Source of the DNA: Brachymonas sp049977365
GTDB lineage: Bacteria; Pseudomonadota; Gammaproteobacteria; Burkholderiales; Burkholderiaceae_C
Assembly (NCBI RefSeq): GCF_049977365.1
Contig: NZ_JBNGEN010000002.1
Coordinates: 1 to 64,000, forward strand
Length of the DNA: 64,000 nt
Direction: 5' to 3'
Below, piece by piece: positions 58,113 to 64,000 of this stretch (positions are counted from its first letter, which is position 1; the number at the start of each line of letters is the position of its first letter). Made by a program: the position numbers and the translations under genes. Under the pieces are notes generated by a model that was not told the DNA's origin, made no database searches, and worked only from the letters and a program-made list of their open reading frames with translations.

Positions 58113-59846
58113 TCACAGCAGCACGCGGCGGAAGTCCGCCAGAACCTGAGCCAGATAGGCGTTGAAGCGCGCAGCTGAGGCTCCGTCGATGACGCGGTGG
58201 TCCGCGCTGAGCGACAGGGGCAGCATGAGGCGCGGCTCGAAGGTGGTCCCGTTCCAGCGTGGCTTCATCTCGCTGCGGCAGACGCCCAGAATGGCCACTT
58301 CGGGCGCATTGATGATGGGACTGAAATACGTCCCGCCGATGCCGCCGAGGCTGCTGATGGTGAAGGAGGCACCGGTCATGTCGGCCGGGCCGATCTTGCC
58401 GTCGCGTGCCTTCTTGCTGAGTTCGGCCAGCTCGCGGCTGATTTCCAGGATGCCCTTCTGGTCCGCATTCCTGATGACGGGCACGACGAGGCCGTTGGGC
58501 GTATCGGCAGCAAAGCCGATGTGGTAGTAGTGCTTGCGGATCAGGCTGTCGCCGTCGAGCGAGGCGTTGAAATCGGGAAACTCCTTGAGGGCAGAGACAC
58601 AGGCCTTGATGAGGAACGACAGCATGGTGACCTTGATGCCTGCCTGCTGATTCTTCTTTTCGGCATTGAGCTGCACGCGCAGGGCTTCGAGGTCGGTGAT
58701 ATCGGCGTCCTCGCAATAGGTGACGTGCGGAATCATGACCCAGTTGCGGCTCAGGTTGGCTCCGCTGAGTTTCTTGATGCGCGACAGCGGCTGCGATTCG
58801 ATGGCCCCGAACTTGGTGAAATCCACCTTGGGCCAGGGCAACAGGTCGAGTCCGGCTCCACCACCTGCTGGCGCAGTGGGCGCGGGCGCTGCAGCCTGCT
58901 GGGCCTGGGTGCGGGTAGCCCCGGTCATGACAGCCTTGGTAAAGGCCTGCACATCCTCCTGCAGGATGCGCCCCTTGGCGCCGGAACCCCGCACCTCGGC
59001 AAGCGGAACTCCCAGCTCGCGGGCGAACTTGCGCACGGTGGGAGAGGCATGCGGCTGCCCCACAGCGCCTGCGGCGGCCACATAGGGTGCCACCGGCACC
59101 ACGGCCGGCGCCGCCTGGACAGACGGTGCGGGCATCGGGGCCAGTGCCGGCTGCCCGGAAACCACCGCCGGAGCCGCTTCCTGCCCGGACGCCACGGCTG
59201 CAGGCGCTGCAGCTCCTGTGGCTCCCTGCAGGGTGAGCACCAGATCCCCCTGGTTGACCCTGTCGCCCAGGGCGACCTTGATGTCCTGCACGATGCCTGC
59301 CGCAGAAGAGGGAATCTCCATGCTGGCCTTGTCGCTCTCGACGGTAATGAGACTTTGCTCAGCCTCCACCCGGTCGCCTGGCTTGACCAGCACCTCGATC
59401 ACCGCAACGTCGTGAAAGTCTCCGATGTCCGGCACCCGCACTTCGATGGGCCCCACCGGCGGCACTGCAGTGGCAACAGCGGCAGCAGCAACGGTCGCCG
59501 TGACTGCTGCAGGAACGGCTGCCTGGGGCACCGAAGGTTCGGTGTCCGGCACGGCCGGGGCCGCAGGAGCAGGTGCACCAGATGCAGGAGCAGGAGCAGC
59601 CGCCTCTGCTGCCGTTTCGAGCAGCAGGAGGGTGGAGCCTTCGCTCACCTTGTCGCCGAGGCCGACCTTGAGCTCCCGAACGATGCCGGAAGCCGACGAC
59701 GGGATTTCCATGCTGGCCTTGTCGCTCTCTACCGTGACCAGGCTCTGTTCGGTGCGCACGGTATCACCCGGCTTGACGAGCAGCTCGATGATGGCCACGT
59801 CCTTGAAGTCCCCGATGTCGGGGACCTTGACTTCGATGATTGCCAT
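58113..59846 (-). CDS. aceF: Dihydrolipoyllysine-residue acetyltransferase (PDH E2)
   Basis: AceF carries acetyl groups from E1 to coenzyme A. The 577-residue protein has two lipoyl domains (lipoyl Lys43 and Lys173, both in SDKASMEIPS), Ala/Pro-rich linkers, a peripheral subunit-binding domain (about 270-305: SPTVRKFARELGVPL) and a catalytic domain ending in ADHRVIDGASAARF. It starts 24 bases after aceE and stops 14 bases before the E3 gene. The two lipoyl domains and that of the E3 are nearly the same in sequence, consistent with duplication. Confidence 0.98.
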   Translation of the reverse strand: MAIIEVKVPDIGDFKDVAIIELLVKPGDTVRTEQSLVTVESDKASMEIPSSASGIVRELKVGLGDKVSEGSTLLLLETAAEAAAPAPASGAPAPAAPAVPDTEPSVPQAAVPAAVTATVAAAAVATAVPPVGPIEVRVPDIGDFHDVAVIEVLVKPGDRVEAEQSLITVESDKASMEIPSSAAGIVQDIKVALGDRVNQGDLVLTLQGATGAAAPAAVASGQEAAPAVVSGQPALAPMPAPSVQAAPAVVPVAPYVAAAGAVGQPHASPTVRKFARELGVPLAEVRGSGAKGRILQEDVQAFTKAVMTGATRTQAQQAAAPAPTAPAGGGAGLDLLPWPKVDFTKFGAIESQPLSRIKKLSGANLSRNWVMIPHVTYCEDADITDLEALRVQLNAEKKNQQAGIKVTMLSFLIKACVSALKEFPDFNASLDGDSLIRKHYYHIGFAADTPNGLVVPVIRNADQKGILEISRELAELSKKARDGKIGPADMTGASFTISSLGGIGGTYFSPIINAPEVAILGVCRSEMKPRWNGTTFEPRLMLPLSLSADHRVIDGASAARFNAYLAQVLADFRRVLL

Positions 59847-59870
59847 GGGTTGTCTCCTTGTGCTCGCACG

Positions 59871-62582
59871 TCAGGCGTTGAGCGGATTGATCTTGTCGGC
59901 ATCGAGACCGTATTTCTCGATGGCCTCCTGCGCCTTGGAAGCAGGCAGCGAGCCTTCGTCCGCCAGCGACTTGAGCGCAGCCACGACGATGTAGTGGCGA
60001 TCGATCTCGAAGTGACGACGCAGGCGGGAACGGAAATCGCTGCGACCGAAACCATCGGTGCCCAGCACGCGGTAGCCCCGGCCGGCCGGAATGAACGGGC
60101 GGATCTGCTCGGCATAGGCCTTGATGTAGTCGGTCGATGCCACCACCGGGCCGATGGTCTGTCCGAGCTGGGACTCGACAAACGACGGACGGCGCTCCTC
60201 CAGCGGATGCAGCAGGTTCCAGCGCTCGGTGGCCTGGCCGTCGCGGGCCAGTTCGTTGAAGCTCGGGCAGCTCCACACATCGGCGGCCACGCCCCAGTCC
60301 TGAGCCAGCAGCGCCTGGGCGGCAATGCTCTCGCGCAGGATGGAGCCGGAGCCGAGCAGCTGCACCCGCAGCAGCGGCTGCCCCTCGACCCCGTGCCGGC
60401 ACAGGTACATGCCCTTGATGATCTGCTCCTCGGTTCCGGCCTGCAGGCCGGGCATGGCGTAGTTCTCGTTGAGCAGCGTGAGGTAGAAGAACACGTTGTC
60501 CTGTTTCTCGACCATGCGCTTGAGGCCATGGTGCAGGATCACGGCCACCTCATGGGCGAAGGTGGGGTCGTAGGTGACACAGTTGGGAATCGTGCCCGCC
60601 AGAATGTGGCTGTGGCCATCCTCATGCTGCAGCCCCTCGCCGTTGAGAGTGGTCCGACCGCTCGTGCCACCGAGCAGGAAGCCGCGCGCCTGCATGTCGC
60701 CTGCGGCCCATGCCAGATCGCCCACCCGCTGGAAGCCGAACATCGAGTAGTACACATAGAACGGGATCATGATCCGGTTGCTCGTGCTGTAGCTCGTGGC
60801 GGCTGCCATCCAGCTGGCCATGCCGCCGGCCTCGTTGATCCCTTCCTGGAGGATCTGGCCGTTTTCCTGCTCCTTGTAGTACATCACCTGGTCCCGGTCG
60901 ACCGGCGTGTAGAGCTGGCCCTTGGGGTTGTAGATGCCGATCTGGCGGAACAGCCCTTCCATGCCGAAGGTACGGGCCTCGTCGACCAGAATGGGCACCA
61001 CACGGGGGCCCATCGCCTTGTCGCGCAGCAGCTGGGTGAGAAAGCGCACATAGGCCTGGGTGGTGCTGATCTCGCGCCCCTCGGCCGTGGGATCGAGCAC
61101 GGCCTGGAAGGTGTCGAGCGCAGGCACGGTGAAGCTCTCGTCGCTGCGCACGCGGCGATGCGGCAGGTAGCCGCCCAGCGCCTTGCGGTGCGCGTGCAGG
61201 TACTGGATCTCGGGTGTGTCGTCAGCGGGCTTGAAGTACGGAATCTTGTGCAGCTCGCCGTCGGGAATCGGTACGTTGAAGCGGTCGCGGATGTACTTCA
61301 CATCCTCGTCGCTGAGCTTTTTGGTCTGGTGCACGGTGTTCTTGCCCTCGCCGGCCTTGCCCATGCCATAGCCCTTGATGGTCTTGACCAGCAGCACGCT
61401 CGGCTGCCCACGGTGGGCATTGGCCGCATGGAAGGCGGCGTACACCTTCTGGGGATCATGGCCGCCGCGGCGCAGATCCCAGATTTCCTCGTCCGTCATG
61501 TGCTCCACGAGCCTGGCGGTCTCGGGGTACTTGCCAAAGAAGTGCTTGCGCACATAGGCCCCGTCGTTGGCCTTGAGCGCCTGGTAGTCGCCGTCGAGCG
61601 TTTCCATCATCAGCTGGCGCAGCCTGCCTGTGGTGTCGCGGGCGAGCAGCGGATCCCAGTTGCTGCCCCAGATGAGCTTGATCACGTTCCAGCCCGAGCC
61701 ACGGAATTCGCCTTCGAGCTCCTGGATGATCTTGCCGTTGCCACGCACCGGGCCATCGAGCCGCTGGAGGTTGCAGTTGATGACGAAGATGAGGTTGTCC
61801 AGCCCCTCGCGCGCTGCCAGACCGATGGCTCCCAGGCTCTCCGGCTCGTCCATCTCGCCGTCGCCGCAGAAAACCCACACCTTGCGGTTGGCCGTGTCGG
61901 CAATGCCGCGTGCATGCAGGTACTTCAGGAACCGTGCCTGGTAGATGGCCATCAGCGGCCCGAGGCCCATGCTGACCGTGGGAAACTGCCAGAAGTCATG
62001 CATCAGCTTGGGATGCGGGTAGCTCGACAGACCATGCCCACCCACTTCCTGCCGGAAGTTGTCGAGCTGCTCCTCGGTCAGGCGTCCCTCCAGAAAGGCC
62101 CGCGCATAGATGCCCGGTGCGCTGTGCCCCTGAATGTAGATGCAGTCGCCGCCATGGGACTCGCTCTCGGCGTGCCAGAAATGGTTGAAGCCCGCCCCCA
62201 GCATGGACGCCAGCGAGGCAAAGGACCCGATATGTCCCCCCAGATCCCCGCCATCTTCAGGATGCAGGCGGTTGGCCCGCACCACCATGGCCATGGCGTT
62301 CCAGCGCATGTAGGCACGCAGCCGCTTTTCGATGGCGATATTGCCGGGGCAACGCGCCTCCTGCTCCGGTTCGAGCGTGTTGACGTAGCCGGTCGTGGCG
62401 GAGAACGGCATGTCGATGCTGTTCTGGCGCGCGTGTTCGAGCAGCTGTTCGAGCAGGAAATGTGCCCGGTCCTTGCCCTCGTTCTGGATCACGCTTGAGA
62501 GCGCATCCATCCACTCGCGGGTTTCCTCGTGATCGACATCGCCCGGCACCTGGCCGGGGTACGGTTGCTGTGCAGAGGACAT
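59871..62582 (-). CDS. aceE: Pyruvate dehydrogenase E1 component AceE
   Basis: AceE decarboxylates pyruvate with thiamine diphosphate and acetylates the lipoyl arms of AceF. The 903-residue protein is the homodimeric type: DHEETREWMDALSSVI near the start, IQGHSAPGIYARAFLEG, the ThDP motif GDGEMDEPESLGAIGLA through NCNLQRLDGPVRGN, and YVYYSMFGFQRVGDLAW in the second half. AAGGAGA lies about 6 bases before ATG 62582; the extension to 62630 is not used. It is the first gene of aceE-aceF-lpdA. Confidence 0.98.
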   Translation of the reverse strand: MSSAQQPYPGQVPGDVDHEETREWMDALSSVIQNEGKDRAHFLLEQLLEHARQNSIDMPFSATTGYVNTLEPEQEARCPGNIAIEKRLRAYMRWNAMAMVVRANRLHPEDGGDLGGHIGSFASLASMLGAGFNHFWHAESESHGGDCIYIQGHSAPGIYARAFLEGRLTEEQLDNFRQEVGGHGLSSYPHPKLMHDFWQFPTVSMGLGPLMAIYQARFLKYLHARGIADTANRKVWVFCGDGEMDEPESLGAIGLAAREGLDNLIFVINCNLQRLDGPVRGNGKIIQELEGEFRGSGWNVIKLIWGSNWDPLLARDTTGRLRQLMMETLDGDYQALKANDGAYVRKHFFGKYPETARLVEHMTDEEIWDLRRGGHDPQKVYAAFHAANAHRGQPSVLLVKTIKGYGMGKAGEGKNTVHQTKKLSDEDVKYIRDRFNVPIPDGELHKIPYFKPADDTPEIQYLHAHRKALGGYLPHRRVRSDESFTVPALDTFQAVLDPTAEGREISTTQAYVRFLTQLLRDKAMGPRVVPILVDEARTFGMEGLFRQIGIYNPKGQLYTPVDRDQVMYYKEQENGQILQEGINEAGGMASWMAAATSYSTSNRIMIPFYVYYSMFGFQRVGDLAWAAGDMQARGFLLGGTSGRTTLNGEGLQHEDGHSHILAGTIPNCVTYDPTFAHEVAVILHHGLKRMVEKQDNVFFYLTLLNENYAMPGLQAGTEEQIIKGMYLCRHGVEGQPLLRVQLLGSGSILRESIAAQALLAQDWGVAADVWSCPSFNELARDGQATERWNLLHPLEERRPSFVESQLGQTIGPVVASTDYIKAYAEQIRPFIPAGRGYRVLGTDGFGRSDFRSRLRRHFEIDRHYIVVAALKSLADEGSLPASKAQEAIEKYGLDADKINPLNA

Positions 62583-62930
62583 GTCTTGTCTCCTTGTCTC
62601 TGGGTGTCTGGTATGTGGGCGCCCGGCCATGTGGCATAGGCATGTTCCGGGTGCCTGTGCAAGAGTTTGCCAGCGAAGTATCCCATAAGAAAGTCAAATT
62701 CCAAATTGCGATTATTGATTTCTTACTGTGAAATAAAATCACAGCACTGCAAGGTACTGGAAAGAAAAATCCTTGAAAATCCAATGCATACACCGTTCCC
62801 TCATGTCACATAACTGTCCTGAGACGGGTGTCATCCACCCTTTTTTCCCCTCTCCTGCCCTGTCCATACGGGAATATCCTGATCTGATCCATGCCACGCG
62901 TGCCGTGTCGTGGCCTGCCTGCGCACAACC
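62583..62930. other. Divergent aceE/sensor-kinase promoter region
   Basis: A 348-base gap with a clearly AT-rich core (about 62680-62750), unlike its surroundings. On the minus strand TTGGAA and GATACT, 16 bases apart, are a weak promoter candidate for aceE. It contains the palindrome at 62726-62744. No coding frame is convincing. Confidence 0.55.
62726..62744. promoter_or_regulatory. Palindrome CTGTGA-N7-TCACAG, putative operator
   Basis: CTGTGA at 62726-62731 is the reverse complement of TCACAG at 62739-62744, with an AT-only 7-base spacer (AATAAAA). It lies in the AT-rich core, 144 bases from the aceE start and 186 from the sensor-kinase start. The half-sites resemble those of Crp-family regulators, except the spacer is one base longer than the usual 6 for TGTGA/TCACA. 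It may bind another dimeric regulator. Confidence 0.45.
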
Positions 62931-64000
62931 ATGTTGAACACCGTCCTGCCCAGCCCCTGGCGCGCCGCCTTCCAGCGGTGGTGGGGCACCCTGCCCGCCC
63001 ATCGGCAGGACCGCGTCGCCAGCCTGCTGCCACTGCTGGCAGTGGCCATGTTCGCCATGGCTGTCGTGAGCGCCATCGGCTACCTGCGCATGGAGGAATG
63101 GCACACCGAGAACCAGACCCTCCAGCGCGACGGCGAATACTCCCGCCAGCGCATCTCGGTGCGCCTGGCCGAACGGCTCGAACTGCTGCAGAAGTTCGGC
63201 CATGAGCTGACCCTGCCGGCTGGGGCGCTGATGCACTTCAACCGGAAGGCCGATCTTCTGCTGGCCGACAATCCCGAAATCCGCGATCTCACCTGGCTCG
63301 ACGCACAGGGACGCGTGGTGGCAAGCCGCGACCTCATGGGCGCCATGGCGAGCCAGCCGCTGCCCGACGGCGAAGGTGCCGCCCCTGCCCTGCATCCCGA
63401 TCCGGCCCTGCTGGCCCGGGCCGGCAGCGAAAAGCGCGCGCTCTACCAGGTCACGCGTGCGTCGCAGGGCAACGACGCCGTGCTCGGCATGGTGGTGCCG
63501 CTGTATGCACACGGCAAACTCTCGGGCTATCTCTATGCCCGCCAGCTGCTGAGTTCGCTGCTGTACTACGCAGTTCCCTCGGACATCTACGCCCGCTACA
63601 CCGTGGCGCTGGTCAATTCCGCCCGGCAGGTGCTGGCGGGACAGGTGGCCACGCAGCACGCGGCAGCGCCCTCCTCGTGGCCCGTATGGCTGTCGCAGTC
63701 CGGCAATGCCTACAGCGCTCCCATTGCACCGCTCGGCGGCGACATTGCCCTGCACCTGCAGTCCTACCGTGCCGATGACCGCATGGTCAACCGTTCCATG
63801 CTCCTGGTGCTGCTGGCCATGAGCGTGCTGACCGCCTGGGCGCTGCTCGCCAACTGGCGGCACCTGCGGCGGCGCCAGCGCTCCCAGCATGCCCTGGAAC
63901 AGGAAACCAGCTTCCGCCGCGCCATGGAGGAATCCATGGTGGTGGGCATGCGCGCGCTGGACATGGAAGGCCGCATCCAGTACGTCAATGCCGCCTTCTG
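62931..64000 (+). CDS. PAS-domain sensor histidine kinase, N-terminal part (runs off the window)
   Basis: From ATG 62931 the frame is open to the window edge, 356 codons without a stop, so it is a partial gene. It reads a short cytoplasmic part, a membrane helix (residues about 30-52: VASLLPLLAVAMFAMAVVSA), a large sensor domain of about 230 residues, a second helix (about 290-310: MLLVLLAMSVLTAWALL), a basic RHLRRRQRS patch and the start of a PAS domain (EQETSFRRAMEESMVVG, RIQYVNAAF). This is the layout of sensor kinases. No kinase domain is seen because the sequence ends. Divergence from aceE suggests a role in control of pyruvate dehydrogenase or carbon state. Confidence 0.8.
   Translation, partial: MLNTVLPSPWRAAFQRWWGTLPAHRQDRVASLLPLLAVAMFAMAVVSAIGYLRMEEWHTENQTLQRDGEYSRQRISVRLAERLELLQKFGHELTLPAGALMHFNRKADLLLADNPEIRDLTWLDAQGRVVASRDLMGAMASQPLPDGEGAAPALHPDPALLARAGSEKRALYQVTRASQGNDAVLGMVVPLYAHGKLSGYLYARQLLSSLLYYAVPSDIYARYTVALVNSARQVLAGQVATQHAAAPSSWPVWLSQSGNAYSAPIAPLGGDIALHLQSYRADDRMVNRSMLLVLLAMSVLTAWALLANWRHLRRRQRSQHALEQETSFRRAMEESMVVGMRALDMEGRIQYVNAAF

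Noticed and set aside
56263..58716. Extended E3 frame of 817 codons
   Set aside because: Residues before the Met at 58098 are a shadow of aceF; the lipoyl domain starts at that Met and has a ribosome binding site.
58197..62498. Plus-strand open frame of 1,433 codons over aceF and aceE
   Set aside because: It lies fully antisense to two well-supported genes, has the composition of a shadow frame and no family motif.

Overview
This 64 kb window is ordinary, densely coded, GC-rich chromosome of a betaproteobacterium of the order Burkholderiales. I base that on conserved gene blocks known from Alcaligenaceae and Burkholderiaceae: smc-zipA-ligA, dapC-dapD-pilU-dapE-prmB, sucA-sucB-lpd-zapE, and aceE-aceF with an E3 that carries its own lipoyl domain. 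A very long RpoD with a Lys/Ala/Thr-rich N-terminus points the same way. The genus cannot be fixed from the sequence alone. I see no rRNA, tRNA, CRISPR array, insertion sequence, integrase or phage gene.

Layout. 0.5-7 kb: PEP synthase regulator ppsR, a patatin-like lipase, an Hsp15-like S4 protein, an Smr nuclease-like protein, a truncated haemoglobin and a large FtsX-type permease. 7-12.4 kb: histidine genes hisB-hisH-hisA (minus strand, running into a hexose-6-phosphate mutarotase) and a divergent lone hisC, then a Spy/CpxP-like periplasmic protein. 12.6-16.7 kb: a stand-alone SWIB protein, an RraA-like protein, a DMT transporter, a methyltransferase and a second patatin predicted to be a lipoprotein. 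16.7-25.1 kb: a minus-strand block of CYTH-CHAD protein, ligA, zipA and smc. 25.5-33.6 kb: lysine/diaminopimelate genes dapC, dapD and dapE with a PilU-like ATPase between them, then prmB and an ABC-F ATPase. 33.7-38 kb: small membrane protein, two lipoproteins (one an orphan branched-chain amino acid binding protein) and a ubiquinone hydroxylase. 38.4-45.7 kb: rpoD, an FKBP isomerase and the chaperone genes grpE, dnaK and dnaJ. 45.9-54 kb: crotonase-fold protein, small lipoprotein, zapE and the 2-oxoglutarate dehydrogenase genes. 54.6-56 kb: isochorismatase-family hydrolase and NlpC/P60 peptidase. 56.3-62.6 kb: pyruvate dehydrogenase operon aceE-aceF-lpdA. 62.9 kb to the end: a PAS sensor kinase cut by the window edge.

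The genes are mainly core functions: central carbon entry (PDH, OGDH, PpsR control of PEP synthase), amino-acid synthesis, chromosome and division machinery, and proteostasis. Several neighbours overlap by 1-4 bases (hisB/hisH, CYTH-CHAD/patatin, patatin/methyltransferase, prmB/ABC-F, lpdA/zapE), which suggests translational coupling. The less explained parts are the CYTH-CHAD/patatin/methyltransferase trio, a hexanucleotide repeat at the patatin N-terminus, the SWIB protein, the split histidine genes, the 220-residue extension of RpoD, and a palindrome in the aceE/sensor-kinase divergent region.
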